Shown: positions 17,632 through 26,788 of the stretch, piece by piece
How positions within the stretch are numbered: the first letter of the stretch is position 1
Layout: every line of letters starts with the position of its first letter
Assembly: GCF_003945345.1 (NCBI RefSeq)
Contig: NZ_AP019308.1
Location: forward strand, 3,348,001 to 3,412,000
From: Paenibacillus baekrokdamisoli
GTDB lineage: Bacteria > Bacillota > Bacilli > Paenibacillales > Paenibacillaceae
DNA length: 64,000 nucleotides
Reading direction: 5' to 3'
Translations under genes and position numbers: made by a program
Notes under the pieces: generated by a model
The model's input: only the letters and a program-made list of their open reading frames with translations
What the model was told of the DNA's origin: nothing
Databases searched by the model: none

Positions 17632-17682
17632 TAAGCAAGCGATCATCCCCAGACTGTTGGTCAGGAGTGATCGCTTGCTTAG
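17632..17682 (+). terminator. Terminator after the PhyH-like gene
   Basis: TAAGCAAGCGATCA pairs with TGATCGCTTGCTTA, enclosing about 24 nt. Parts of it and the upstream GTTAATCGCAGAG reappear at 23196-23247. Confidence 0.8.
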
Positions 17683-17722
17683 TCATGTTATACCATTCGA
17701 TTCGAGTGTAGTTGACTGCTTC

Positions 17723-18499
17723 CTATTGTGCTGTATAACCCCCATCAATAACTACAGCCTGCCCCGTTATACCCCTTGCTTGATCACTTGCCAAGAAAAT
17801 GGCATAGTCAGCGATTTCACCTACATCTAACAGACGACGCTGTGGAACAAGTAGATATATGACTTCCTCAAGCACATTTTCAATTGAAACATTACGTGAC
17901 TTAGCCAATTCCTGAAGTTGTCCGCGTACAATCTCTGTATCTACATATCCAGGGCAAAGGGCGTTTACTGTAATCCCAAAAGCGGCCGCTTCGAGTGCAG
18001 CTACTTTCGTTAGACCAATGACACCATGCTTGGCACTGTTATATGCGGCTTTCCCGGCAAAGCCAATTAAACCATTAATAGACGAGATATTGATAACTCG
18101 TCCGAATCCTTGCTCTTTCATGATAGGTAACACATTTTTTATTGCAATAAATGGAGCTGTCAGCATGATCTTTATCATGAATTCAAATTTTTCAGTGGGA
18201 AACTCTTCTATCGGAGAGACATGCTGCAATCCTGCATTATTGATCCATATGTCTACTCGGCCATATTCACTTTTCACTTTACGAATCATACTTACGATCT
18301 CATCTTCTATGCCAACATCTGCCTTTAAACCAATAGAATCATATCCCATACGTCGAAGCTCTTCAGCTGATGCTTCAACTTTCTCCTGGTTTATATCCGA
18401 TAAAACAACCTTTGCTCCGTTTTCTGCAAATCTTTTACCGATCTCAAAGCCAATTCCTCGCGCAGAGCCTGTAATAACAACAACCTTATTTCCCACCAT
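17723..18499 (-). CDS. bdhA: D-3-hydroxybutyrate dehydrogenase (SDR family)
   Basis: 258 aa classical short-chain dehydrogenase: NAD-binding TGSARGIG, NNAG, active-site Ser in ISSINGL and YNSAKHG (Tyr-x3-Lys). The segment NAGLQHVSPIEEFPTEKF is characteristic of 3-hydroxybutyrate dehydrogenases. It would oxidise D-3-hydroxybutyrate to acetoacetate with NAD, feeding the CoA-transferase and thiolase encoded at 20.4-23.0 kb. It is transcribed divergently from the LysR gene. An upstream 20-bp motif is shared with the thiolase operon. Confidence 0.9.
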   Translation of the reverse strand: MVGNKVVVITGSARGIGFEIGKRFAENGAKVVLSDINQEKVEASAEELRRMGYDSIGLKADVGIEDEIVSMIRKVKSEYGRVDIWINNAGLQHVSPIEEFPTEKFEFMIKIMLTAPFIAIKNVLPIMKEQGFGRVINISSINGLIGFAGKAAYNSAKHGVIGLTKVAALEAAAFGITVNALCPGYVDTEIVRGQLQELAKSRNVSIENVLEEVIYLLVPQRRLLDVGEIADYAIFLASDQARGITGQAVVIDGGYTAQ

Positions 18500-18556
18500 T
18501 CCTATGACTCCTTTTTTGTTTCCGCCCTATTTTACAACCTTCCAATATATAGCTAG

Positions 18557-18576
18557 AATACATATATATAATAGTT
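18557..18576. promoter_or_regulatory. Candidate LysR operator upstream of bdhA
   Basis: AATACATATATATAATAGTT matches the sequence at 23085-23104, upstream of the thiolase operon, at 18 of 20 positions. It lies in the bdhA/LysR divergent region. Two promoters of one pathway sharing it suggests a common regulator site; binding is inferred. AT-richness means chance similarity is not excluded. Confidence 0.45.
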
Positions 18577-18602
18577 TTCATTCATTCATGCCATAAATAG
18601 AG

Positions 18603-19499
18603 GTGAAGCGTATGGATATTCGACAATTAAGCTACTTCTTGGAGGTAGCCAAAGAGGTAAGCTTTTCAAAAGCCAGTGTAAAGCTTCATCTTTCTCAGCC
18701 TACCTTAAGCAAAGTTGTGAAAAACTTGGAGGAAGAGATCGGTATGGCTTTGTTTGATCGCTCTACAAGACGTATGCATTTAACTGAAGCTGGCGAGGTC
18801 GTCCAAGCTCAAGCACAAATGATTATACAATCGATGGAGAATCTACTTTCTGCAGTGGCCGATTTATCACAAATGAAAACGGGGAAATTCAGACTGGGAT
18901 TACCTCCTGTAATCGGTTCTAGCTTTTTCCCGGAAATAATTGCGCAGTTTCATGCCCTGCATCCGCAGATAAAGATTGAACTCATTGAAGAGGGTGGGAA
19001 ATTAATAGAACGGTCCTTGCTGGAAGGGAACATTGACCTTGGGATCGTTGTGTTACCGGTCGATGAACAGCTTTTTGAGATTGTTCCGATCATACAACGT
19101 GAATTGAAGCTAGTCGTGAATATCAAGCATCCTTTGGCAGGGAGAAACAAAGTAAACCTTCAAGAATTGCAAAACGAAGCTTTCATTCTATTCCGGCAAG
19201 GATTCGCCATTCATGACCGCGTTCGTGAAGCATGCATACGCAAGGGTTTTGAACCGAATATAAGCTATGAAAGCACACAGTGGGATCTAATGAGTGAGAT
19301 GGTTATTGCAAACCTAGGAATCTCTCTTTTACCAGAGACCATCACCGCTAAGCTAGATCCCACTCGAATTTGCATCATCCCTGAAATCGAACCTGCCGTA
19401 CATTGGAACTTAGGCATTATTTGGGCTAAAAATAAATACCTCTCCCATGCTGCAAGAGGTTGGATTGAGTTTGTGCGTGATAGGTTTCAAGTGAATTAA
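18603..19499 (+). CDS. LysR family regulator of the ketone-body cluster
   Basis: 298 aa, full LysR length; the frame also opens with TTG-ATG-type codons 9 bp upstream, and GAGGTGAAGCGTATG gives the ribosome site for the ATG at 18612, so the true start may be there (295 aa, MDIRQLSYFLEVAKE). The N-terminal winged helix is FSKASVKLHLSQPTLSKVVK with LEEEIGMALFDR. The rest is the two-lobed effector domain. It is divergent from bdhA and flanked by the acetoacetate genes, so it is their likely regulator. Its 3' end overlaps the convergent hbd gene by 4 bp. Confidence 0.9.
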   Translation: MKRMDIRQLSYFLEVAKEVSFSKASVKLHLSQPTLSKVVKNLEEEIGMALFDRSTRRMHLTEAGEVVQAQAQMIIQSMENLLSAVADLSQMKTGKFRLGLPPVIGSSFFPEIIAQFHALHPQIKIELIEEGGKLIERSLLEGNIDLGIVVLPVDEQLFEIVPIIQRELKLVVNIKHPLAGRNKVNLQELQNEAFILFRQGFAIHDRVREACIRKGFEPNISYESTQWDLMSEMVIANLGISLLPETITAKLDPTRICIIPEIEPAVHWNLGIIWAKNKYLSHAARGWIEFVRDRFQVN

Positions 19500-20398
19500 T
19501 GGTTTTCCTTCAGTTTTACGATCTGAAGTAGTTTCTGTTCTCTTTCATTTGATTGCGTATCTCTCACGGAGGCATCGCCGTATTCATAAAACCCTTTACC
19601 GCTTTTCACACCCAGCTCTCCAAGTCGTACTTTATTGCTAATCGACTCCGGCGAGAGTAAGTTAGGATCAAGCTGCGGAAACAAATGGCCGGTCACCTTT
19701 TCCCAAACATCGAGTCCGCCCATATCAGCGATCTCGAATGGACCATTTATAGCCCATCGCATACCTGGTCCTTCCTTCATAGCTGTATCGATCTGACTCG
19801 CATCTGCTACTCCACTCTCCATGAGATAACAAGCTTCTCTCATAACGGCCGCCTGCAATCGGTTAGCAATAAAACCAGCAATATCTTTCTTCAATAGCAC
19901 GGGAACTTTACCGCATCTGAGTAGTAATTCGATAACTCGCTCGGTAATCTCTTGCTCAGTTTCAGCTAGTTGGACAATTTCAACTAAAGGAATAATGGCA
20001 GCTGGGTTGAAAAAATGAGTAATGATCATCTGCTTGGCAAAAGACTGTTGCTGCGCCAGTGTTTCTAAGCTGTAGGTAGATGTGTTGGAAACAACAATGG
20101 CGTCCTTTTTTAATAATGGCGTTAGGAGACGATAAAGCTCTCTCTTTATTTCCAAATTTTCTGATACGGTCTCGATAATGAGATCTGCTTCCTTTACAGC
20201 ATCCGTCAAGTTATCCGCATACTGTAAATTCCATTCCTTTTGTCCTAATGCTTGCTTGTCGCCCAGCGCTTGTTTTGCAGCTTTAATCGCGTTAGCATTG
20301 GGATCATATAGAACAACAAATATTCCATGCTGAGCAAATACTTGGGCAATACCGCGTCCCATCGTTCCTGCACCAAGTACTGCTATTTTGTTGAACAT
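19496..20398 (-). CDS. hbd: 3-hydroxybutyryl-CoA dehydrogenase
   Basis: 300 aa starting MFNKIAVLGAGTMGRG after GGAGGG 8 nt upstream; an in-frame start 5 codons earlier is less well placed. It has a Rossmann NAD site GAGTMGRGIA, the family segment VSNTSTYSLETLA, the catalytic His in THFFNPA, and a C-terminal dimerisation domain (GFIANRLQAAVMREA, GLDVWEKVTGHL, SGKGFYEYG). The reaction is (S)-3-hydroxybutyryl-CoA to acetoacetyl-CoA with NAD(P). It is the last gene of the thiolase-scoA-scoB-hbd operon, 27 bp after scoB. Confidence 0.93.
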   Translation of the reverse strand: MFNKIAVLGAGTMGRGIAQVFAQHGIFVVLYDPNANAIKAAKQALGDKQALGQKEWNLQYADNLTDAVKEADLIIETVSENLEIKRELYRLLTPLLKKDAIVVSNTSTYSLETLAQQQSFAKQMIITHFFNPAAIIPLVEIVQLAETEQEITERVIELLLRCGKVPVLLKKDIAGFIANRLQAAVMREACYLMESGVADASQIDTAMKEGPGMRWAINGPFEIADMGGLDVWEKVTGHLFPQLDPNLLSPESISNKVRLGELGVKSGKGFYEYGDASVRDTQSNEREQKLLQIVKLKENH

Positions 20399-20425
20399 GT
20401 ACAATCCCTCCAATTGATTATTCTA

Positions 20426-21094
20426 CTAATAGGCATCTACTATAACTTTCTCGTCCACAAGGAGATTCGGTTCCGTTGAATTCTGGATATCTTCAATGCT
20501 GTAACCTATAGCCACTTCGACAAGTCGTAAACCCTCTGAAACGACATCGATCACCGCACGATCGGTTATAATTCTGCTCACAACTTGTTTTCCAGTAAGG
20601 GGAAGGCTGCATTGATTTAAAATTTTGGGCTGCCCTTCTTTGTTGACATGATCCATAATCACAACGACCCTTTTCGCTCCGTGTACCAAATCCATCGCTC
20701 CACCCATGCCTTTAACCATTTTGCGAGGGATCATCCAATTAGCGAGATCTCCTTCTTTGGAAACTTCCATGCCTCCAAGAATGGCTAAATCAATATGTCC
20801 GCCTCGAATCATTGCAAATGAATCGGCGCTGTTAAAATAGGCGCCTCCGGGTATAGCTGTTACGGTTTCTTTTCCTGCATTAATGAGATCAGGATCGACC
20901 TCATTTAGGTTTGGATAGGGTCCAATCCCAAGTAAACCGTTTTCCGATTGCAGCACAAACTGCTTATTTTCCGTAATAAAGTTGGCTACTAGGGTTGGTA
21001 TGCCGATGCCTAAATTGACGTAATAACCGTTTTTAATTTCCTTTTCCGCCCGTTTAGCAATTCGTTCACGAATAGAAATTTTATCTTCTTTCAT
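20426..21094 (-). CDS. scoB: 3-oxoacid CoA-transferase subunit B
   Basis: 222 aa, the usual B-subunit size. The catalytic Glu lies in the conserved [10 protein letters not shown], and [14 protein letters not shown] and GGAMDL are family motifs. With subunit A it transfers CoA from succinyl-CoA or acetyl-CoA to acetoacetate. It lies 12 bp downstream of scoA in one operon. Confidence 0.95.
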   Translation of the reverse strand: MKEDKISIRERIAKRAEKEIKNGYYVNLGIGIPTLVANFITENKQFVLQSENGLLGIGPYPNLNEVDPDLINAGKETVTAIPGGAYFNSADSFAMIRGGHIDLAILGGMEVSKEGDLANWMIPRKMVKGMGGAMDLVHGAKRVVVIMDHVNKEGQPKILNQCSLPLTGKQVVSRIITDRAVIDVVSEGLRLVEVAIGYSIEDIQNSTEPNLLVDEKVIVDAY

Positions 21095-21106
21095 TACACC
21101 TACTCC

Positions 21107-21793
21107 TTAACTTGTTGTTAGTCTCTCGATCCGTTTTTCTTGACGGCCCACAATGATTTTATTTACATAAATACCGGGTGTATGAATATTTTCAGGTGCG
21201 ATCTCCCCGATTTCGACAAGCTGCTCGACTTCAGCGATCGTTATCTTTCCTGCAGTTGCCATCATCGGATTAAAATTCTGGGCTGTCTTGTTATAAACCA
21301 GATTTCCCATCCTGTCGGCTTTTGCTGCACGAATGAAACTGAAATCAGCTGTTAGCGCTTCTTCCAGCATATACGTTTTACCTTGAAAATTGCGCAGCTC
21401 CCGTCCTTCTGCAAGGACTGTTCCCACACCAGCAGGCGTGTAAAATGCCGGGATACCCGCTCCTCCTGCTCTTATCTTTTCTGCAAGAGTACCTTGAGGG
21501 ATAAGCTCCACTTCAATCTCTCCTGATAAAGCTTGACGTTCAAATTCTTTGTTCTCACCCACATAAGAGGCTATGATCTTTTTAATCTGTTTGTTTCGCA
21601 GTAGTAACCCTAATCCCCAATCATCCACACCGCAGTTGTTAGAAATAATCGTTAACTGATTAACCTTCTTTTCAACTAGAGCAACAATTAAATTTTCTGG
21701 AATTCCAACCAATCCGAAGCCACCCACCATTAACGAAGCCCCATCTTCTACATCCTGAATCGCTTCTTCAAAAGACTTCTCTATTGTTTTCAT
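21107..21793 (-). CDS. scoA: 3-oxoacid CoA-transferase subunit A
   Basis: 228 aa from the ATG at 21793 ([12 protein letters not shown]), preceded by GGAGTG. The frame runs 11 codons further up inside the thiolase gene but that is not a likely start. It has the glycine-rich [13 protein letters not shown] and [16 protein letters not shown] motifs of CoA-transferase A subunits. It starts 2 bp before the end of the thiolase coding frame, so it is coupled to it. Confidence 0.95.
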   Translation of the reverse strand: MKTIEKSFEEAIQDVEDGASLMVGGFGLVGIPENLIVALVEKKVNQLTIISNNCGVDDWGLGLLLRNKQIKKIIASYVGENKEFERQALSGEIEVELIPQGTLAEKIRAGGAGIPAFYTPAGVGTVLAEGRELRNFQGKTYMLEEALTADFSFIRAAKADRMGNLVYNKTAQNFNPMMATAGKITIAEVEQLVEIGEIAPENIHTPGIYVNKIIVGRQEKRIERLTTS

Positions 21794-21794
21794 C

Positions 21795-22988
21795 CTATTC
21801 ACTCCATCTTTCGATGATTGTTGCAATCCCTTGTCCTCCGCCTATACACAAAACAGCCAAACCATATCGAACTTTTCTTCTCTGCATCTCATGAACTAAC
21901 GTCACCATAATACGCGCTCCGCTTGCACCAATTGGATGGCCCAAAGCAATCGCTCCCCCATTTACATTGAGAATAGCTGGGTTATAATCAAATTCATTTG
22001 CAAAAACAAGAGATTGCGCTGCAAATGCTTCGTTTGCTTCAATAAGATCTATATTCGCCATTGTTAAACCGGCTTTCTTCAGAGCCTTCTTGGTTGCTGG
22101 CACAGTACCGAATCCCATAATAGCTGGATCGACTCCGGCTGTTGCATTGGCACGAATGACTGCAAGCGGGCTTAAACCTAATGCTTTTGCTTTTCTCCAA
22201 CTCATTATGACCAGAGCGGCAGCACCGTCATTGATTCCGGATGAGTTGCCCGCTGTAACCTTGCCGTCGCTTTTAAAAGCAGGGCGTAACTTCGCTAGCC
22301 CTTCGATGCTTGCCTCCGGACGCGGGTATTCATCAGCCTCCACAATCACAGGATTACCTTTCTTCTGCGGCACTTCTACAGGTACAATTTCATCTAAGAA
22401 GCGTCCTTCAGCCAAAGCATTTGCTGTCTTTTTTTGACTCTCCAGAGCAAAATGATCTAGATCCTCACGTGTAAGCCCGTATGCGTCACATAAGTTTTCA
22501 GCCGTAATTCCCATCTGATAATCGTTGGTAGCACATCTTAAACCATCTTGAATTAGACTATCGACCACAATTTGATTACCCAGGCGATAACCAGATCGCG
22601 CACCTGCAAGCAAATAAGGGGCTTGACTCATATTTTCCATACCTCCTGCCACAACGATTTCGTTGTCTCCGCTTCGAATCGCTTGCGTGGCAAGATGAAC
22701 TGCTTTTAAACCCGAACCACACACTTTATTGATCGTCATGGCAGGGGTCTCCACTAATAAGCCAGCAGCAAGAGAGGCTTGACGAGCAGGGTTCTGACCC
22801 AATCCAGCCTGCAATACATGTCCCATAATAACTTCGTCAACTTCTCCTATGTCGATATTCGCTCGACTTATAGCTTCTCTAATTACGAGCGCACCCAACT
22901 GGACTGCAGAAACGTCCTTTAACAAACCATTAAAATTACCGATTGGTGTGCGAACGGCACTGACAATTACAATATCATCCTCATTCAT
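21795..22988 (-). CDS. atoB: Acetyl-CoA acetyltransferase (thiolase II)
   Basis: 397 aa, a full-length thiolase. The nucleophilic Cys is in [13 protein letters not shown] (about residue 90). [17 protein letters not shown] holds the catalytic His, and LCIGGGQG holds the second Cys. It cleaves acetoacetyl-CoA with CoA to two acetyl-CoA (degradative direction suggested by its neighbours). It is the first gene of the operon atoB-scoA-scoB-hbd. A cre-like site and the shared operator motif lie upstream. Confidence 0.95.
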   Translation of the reverse strand: MNEDDIVIVSAVRTPIGNFNGLLKDVSAVQLGALVIREAISRANIDIGEVDEVIMGHVLQAGLGQNPARQASLAAGLLVETPAMTINKVCGSGLKAVHLATQAIRSGDNEIVVAGGMENMSQAPYLLAGARSGYRLGNQIVVDSLIQDGLRCATNDYQMGITAENLCDAYGLTREDLDHFALESQKKTANALAEGRFLDEIVPVEVPQKKGNPVIVEADEYPRPEASIEGLAKLRPAFKSDGKVTAGNSSGINDGAAALVIMSWRKAKALGLSPLAVIRANATAGVDPAIMGFGTVPATKKALKKAGLTMANIDLIEANEAFAAQSLVFANEFDYNPAILNVNGGAIALGHPIGASGARIMVTLVHEMQRRKVRYGLAVLCIGGGQGIATIIERWSE

Positions 22989-23027
22989 CCCATTTTCCCC
23001 TTTGGCTATTTTAGATAACTTTTCCTT

Positions 23028-23041
23028 GGAAAGCGATTACA
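23028..23041. promoter_or_regulatory. cre-like CcpA site upstream of the thiolase operon
   Basis: GGAAAGCGATTACA fits the Bacillus cre consensus TGWAANCGNTNWCA at 13 of 14 positions (first base differs). It lies 40 bp upstream of the atoB start, so it overlaps or follows the promoter. It suggests glucose repression of acetoacetate use. Confidence 0.5.
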
Positions 23042-23084
23042 TTTCTCTTGAATCCTATTCTAAAACGGTTCATTTTATAAGTAA

Positions 23085-23104
23085 AATACATATATAGCAT
23101 AGTT
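23085..23104. promoter_or_regulatory. Candidate LysR operator upstream of atoB
   Basis: AATACATATATAGCATAGTT, 18 of 20 identical to 18557-18576 and in the same orientation relative to the controlled gene. It contains an ATAC...GTAT symmetry extending to 23110. Confidence 0.45.
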
Positions 23105-23400
23105 AGTATGCATTAAATTGATAAATAAATGGTTACATAAAGCCCTACTAATTCCGGTGAGATTGATGCATCTCCACTGATCTACTTGTATATCACTGTT
23201 AATCGCAGAGGTTACTATTTCTCTGGCCTACGGTCAGGAGTGATCTGTCTAGTGACAAGCCTTGTCATTTCCATACGTCAAGAAAATGATCCGATTGCCG
23301 ATGGATGATTGAAATCTGTCCAATATCGAACTGTCCTGTCGCAGCAGATTTTTCGATGATGATTGAACTCCCTCGGTACGATATGATTTACTCACGAATG
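23105..23400. other. Gene-free junction between the ketone cluster and the IS110 element
   Basis: No gene seen. 23196-23247 repeats parts of the region after the PhyH gene (GTTAATCGCAGAG and GGTCAGGAGTGATC). The rest, up to the IS end, shows no recognisable feature. Confidence 0.6.
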
Positions 23401-23403
23401 CTC

Positions 23404-23719
23404 GCTTATTCGCAGGATTTCACCGGTTGGTAGGGGCGAAGTGAGAAGAATGGGGACACCGCCAAAGACATTGGCAACATGAAGGCGTGCGGGAATAGAG
23501 GGGGAGGTTGTCGCCCCATAAATTTCCATGTACTGCACGCTATCTCCACGCCGCCCTTGGAGGCTTTCACTCCCATGTCTCAACGGGTCATTGCCCTCTC
23601 ATTCCTTCGTTACACCTATCCAAGGGGTGGAGGCCGGTCTTGCTAACGGTACGGGTCGGTGCCCTTTGGTTCAACTGCATCCGGTACTCCGTGCTTTCTT
23701 TGAAATCCCGCGAATAAGC
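23404..23719 (-). ncRNA. Candidate bridge/seek RNA region of the IS110 element
   Basis: A gene-free, GC-rich stretch bounded by an 18-of-19 inverted repeat (23404-23422 and 23701-23719). Inside, arms 23544-23561 and 23619-23632 form a long stem (CTCCAC and CCCTTGGA paired with TCCAAGGG and GTGGAG), enclosing a loop with a GGG-CAATGA-CCC hairpin. The minus-strand RNA contains CCGTTAGCA (23641-23649), complementary to the plus strand across the right junction (25136-25144), and AGGAATG (23600-23606), identical to the plus strand at 25131-25137. IS110 elements are known to use such RNAs to pair with donor and target DNA. That this region is the RNA is inferred. Confidence 0.5.
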
Positions 23720-23750
23720 CAATCTACGTACAACGAAACGGTATTAAGTA

Positions 23751-25022
23751 TTAAGCTGCAAGCTGGAGAGACAACGTTTTTGAGGGGTTGTAGGCTTCAC
23801 CGCTTCGAGCCATCCCAACTAATATCCGAGCTAATTTGCCACAAAGCTTCATAATGGATCTCATTTTCTTCATCTTTTTCACTTGCACATTGTGTGCATG
23901 CATGGCTTTAAACTCTGGATTGTTCATCACTAGACTCATGGTCATCATGAAGATGAATCGACGGAGGCGAGATCGTCCGCGTTTGCTAATCTTCATCTGT
24001 CCAGTCCATTTACCTGAACTGGCTTCTGCAAGATTGAGGCCAGCATGACGCAGCAAAGCATTTCCGTGAACAAATCCGCTTAAATCTCCAGCCTCACCAA
24101 GAATACCAGCCAGCGATACAACACTAATTCCTTTAACGACAAGCATAGACTTAACAAACGGAATGCGTTCTAACACGGATGTAACCTCAAGTTCAATAGC
24201 CTGCAGCTGTACACAAGCGAGTTCGTACTCCTCGAGCAGTTGCTTTAAGTGAAGTTTGTAAGCATACGTTGCTTGCTTGGAACCGACAGAACGACCCGCT
24301 AGAGCGATTAGTGCTTTCGCTTTACGTTCGCCGGAGTGACGCTTCATCAGCGATTTCCAGCCCTGAATCAAGTCCTGAGGCTGTAACATCCTTAGCTCTG
24401 CCGGCGTAGGGAACAGGCGAAGTGTTGCCAGGGAACCCACACACATGATGTCCTTGAAGACATGTCGCAGTTCAGGGAAAACAACGTCAACCCAGCGGTG
24501 TATCTGGTTTTTCGCGCTAACGAGTCTCGTAACGACAGAATCGCGGTTTGAGAGGAAGACACGCAGTTCTTCAAAGGCTTCTGGCGTCGTTCGAGTAAAG
24601 GAGTAGTACCCGTTTTTCACCATGTCAGCGATGACAAGCGCATCCTTTTTGTCACTCTTTGAGGGCGTGTTGTCGCGGTTTTCTTTGTTCTTCTTCACAA
24701 GGTGCGGATTGACTAGAACGACTTCAAACTGGCGTTCGGAGAGCCACTTCGATAGGTTAAGCCAGTAGTGTCCGGTTGGTTCCATGCCAACGATGGCTGC
24801 GGATAAGTTATGAGCGTTTTGTAGCCGTTCTATCCATTGATAGAGTGAATGAAAACCATCTTCATCGTTAGAAAAGGATAAGGGGTTGCCGATCACAATA
24901 CCGCGAAAGTTAACGGCTCGTGCGACATGCGTCAGTTGGGCGATATCGATCCCGACGACCAGATGCTTAGGCGTAATTTTTTCAATGAGTTGATTTTGTT
25001 TGTCCTGCGATTTAAACTTCAT
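23751..25022 (-). CDS. IS110-family transposase
   Basis: 423 aa, the normal length for this family. The N-terminal RuvC-like DEDD domain has VVGIDIAQ (Asp), GMEPTGHYW (Glu) and KSDKKDALVIADM (Asp pair). The C-terminal Tnp_20 domain has VKGISVVSLAGILGEAGDL, then LNLAEASSGKW with the proposed nucleophilic serine, and KRGRSRLRRFIF. No interruption is visible, so the enzyme looks intact. A GGAGG site precedes the ATG. Confidence 0.95.
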   Translation of the reverse strand: MKFKSQDKQNQLIEKITPKHLVVGIDIAQLTHVARAVNFRGIVIGNPLSFSNDEDGFHSLYQWIERLQNAHNLSAAIVGMEPTGHYWLNLSKWLSERQFEVVLVNPHLVKKNKENRDNTPSKSDKKDALVIADMVKNGYYSFTRTTPEAFEELRVFLSNRDSVVTRLVSAKNQIHRWVDVVFPELRHVFKDIMCVGSLATLRLFPTPAELRMLQPQDLIQGWKSLMKRHSGERKAKALIALAGRSVGSKQATYAYKLHLKQLLEEYELACVQLQAIELEVTSVLERIPFVKSMLVVKGISVVSLAGILGEAGDLSGFVHGNALLRHAGLNLAEASSGKWTGQMKISKRGRSRLRRFIFMMTMSLVMNNPEFKAMHAHNVQVKKMKKMRSIMKLCGKLARILVGMARSGEAYNPSKTLSLQLAA

Positions 25023-25234
25023 AGTAGAGCGTCCTCCTGGATGATGGGATTTTAAGGGCTATGACCCGTTGCGTACTCCCATCGTACCGAGGCGCTCGTT
25101 TTTTTGCAAAGCTGAAATTTAACGCTCTACAGGAATGCTAACGGGCAGTTTACTTGAATATCTTTCATTGTTGAAACATATCTGTTCCGCAACATTCCCA
25201 CTGCAGTTTCCGTTAATTGGAAAGGGGGATGATG

Positions 25235-25594
25235 ATGAAAAAAAACTTACTTCTAATCATATGCATTTGTATCCTTTTAATGGGATGTGCAAAAGAAAAG
25301 GAAAACCCTATTCAAGAAAATTTCGTAGATTGGGTGCATGCACTTGTCACGTGGAAGGGATATTCTTATGTCTATAAAGACGAAACCGTTCCAGCTTCCA
25401 CAATCGGAGAGAAAATCGGTGAAGTGGATGCTTATGACAATCAGGGTTCACGTGGATACAATGACGAGCATGTCTTCTCAAATAGATATCCAGTGGGATC
25501 GGAACTGTTTCAATTGAAAGATGTCCCAGAAAGTAAATCCATCACGGTTCTGCATGATGGTGTCTATTATAAGTTGGATAATAGTCAACCCTGA
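25235..25594 (+). CDS. Small lipoprotein of unknown function
   Basis: 119 aa if the third ATG of an ATG-ATG-ATG run is used; AAAGGGGG lies 6 nt upstream of it. A hydrophobic N-terminus ends in the lipobox LLMGC, so it is a membrane-anchored lipoprotein. The mature part is short, charged and Tyr-rich, with no family I recognise. It lies just beyond the IS110 end and is AT-rich. Function unknown. Confidence 0.7.
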   Translation: MKKNLLLIICICILLMGCAKEKENPIQENFVDWVHALVTWKGYSYVYKDETVPASTIGEKIGEVDAYDNQGSRGYNDEHVFSNRYPVGSELFQLKDVPESKSITVLHDGVYYKLDNSQP

Positions 25595-25789
25595 ATCTTG
25601 CGATCTTTAAGGCCCTTCGTTACGCTAACTGGCAGGATTGCGTTGTAGTATAAGTCAAAAAATATTAAAGATAAACTTTCTCACTTATAAGCAAAATGAA
25701 ATGGTATAATTGGTAATTGGTAAGCATAATATTCGCCCGTAGTTTGGAAGGGCGAGACGAAGAAATTTTATATTAGGCGGTGTACTAAA

Positions 25790-26788
25790 TTGGAATATAG
25801 TACTACTACATTTCATAAAATATTGACTGATTTAGATTTAGGCTCTTTCAAACTACAACCACAAAGGGTTTCTGGTGGTTTTATGCATAAAATGTATTGT
25901 TTAGAGACCACCACAGGAAAATATGCAATAAAGCTATTAAACCCTGCTATTATGAAAAGGCCGGATGTATTCCGGAATTATCAAAGGGCAGAGCGTTTAG
26001 AACGGGTATTGCAAGAAAACAAAATGCCTATTGTTCCGGCAATGGAGATAAATGGCCGCAAAATGCAGTATATCGAAGACCAATATTACTACGTCTTTCC
26101 GTGGGTTGAAGGGAGAGCGCTCCATGGGGATGAAATAAAAAAGGAGCATTGTAAAATAGTCGGTGAACTCTTGGCTAAAATTCACAAAATTGAGCAGTTT
26201 GAGAAACCATTTGTCAGAGATGAAATTTGTATTGATTGGGGCGCATATATTGCGACGGCAACTACAGAGTGTCCAGAAATCGCAGGCAAGTTAAATAGTT
26301 GTAGAGAAATCTTGTACTCTTGCCAAAAAGAATTTAATATGGCACTAAAAAAGATACCGGCTGTCACCTGTATCTCCAACGGCGATATGGACTGCAAAAA
26401 TATTTTGTGGGTGGATGGAAATCCTTTTATTATTGATTTAGAATGCCTTGATTATGGAAATCCATTTTGGGATATGTTTTCACTGGCTTTAAGTTGGTCG
26501 GGCAATGATCATTGCAGCATAAATTTTGATCTATTAAAGGCGTTTATCGTATCCTATCACGAAGAGTACGGGAATGTTCAGGTTGATTGGGAAACGCTGT
26601 ACAGCAGCGGCTTTGGTTGGCTTGAGTGGCTTGAATATAATATAAAAAGGGCTTTGATGATTGAATGTACAGATGAGGAAGAAAGAAAAATGGGTATCAG
26701 CGAAGTCCACGGAACAATTCAGCGTATCGTTTATTATCATTCTATAAAAGAAAAACTATTACAAAATATAACAACAATGTTTTGCTAA
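25790..26788 (+). CDS. Aminoglycoside phosphotransferase/choline-kinase-fold protein
   Basis: 332 aa, starting at a TTG with AGGCGG 9 nt before it. The APH fold is shown by a glycine loop (RVSGGFMHKMY), a lysine strand (GKYAIKLL), the Brenner-type catalytic loop SNGDMDCKNILW (Asp and Asn in place) and the metal loop IIDLECLDYGNPFWD. Such enzymes phosphorylate small alcohols, antibiotics or amino acids; the substrate is unknown. The gene is visibly more AT-rich than the surrounding operons, with many AAA, ATA and AGA codons, suggesting horizontal gain. Confidence 0.82.
   Translation: MEYSTTTFHKILTDLDLGSFKLQPQRVSGGFMHKMYCLETTTGKYAIKLLNPAIMKRPDVFRNYQRAERLERVLQENKMPIVPAMEINGRKMQYIEDQYYYVFPWVEGRALHGDEIKKEHCKIVGELLAKIHKIEQFEKPFVRDEICIDWGAYIATATTECPEIAGKLNSCREILYSCQKEFNMALKKIPAVTCISNGDMDCKNILWVDGNPFIIDLECLDYGNPFWDMFSLALSWSGNDHCSINFDLLKAFIVSYHEEYGNVQVDWETLYSSGFGWLEWLEYNIKRALMIECTDEEERKMGISEVHGTIQRIVYYHSIKEKLLQNITTMFC

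Larger units (their letters stand above)
23401..25139 (-). mobile_element. IS110-family (IS1111-like) insertion element
   Basis: One DEDD transposase gene with about 350 bp of non-coding DNA downstream of it and about 117 bp upstream. GAATGCT occurs at both proposed ends (23396-23402 and 25133-25139), consistent with a shared core at each junction; IS110 elements make no conventional target duplication and lack terminal inverted repeats. Subterminal 9-bp inverted repeats occur at 25024-25032 and 25122-25130. The long 3' non-coding side resembles the IS1111 subgroup. Ends are inferred from the direct repeat, not from comparison with an empty site. Confidence 0.65.

Noticed and set aside
23105..23400. 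Possible gene fragment upstream of the IS110 end
   Set aside because: Translations in all frames gave no recognisable motif; only the short repeats of the PhyH downstream region could be supported.
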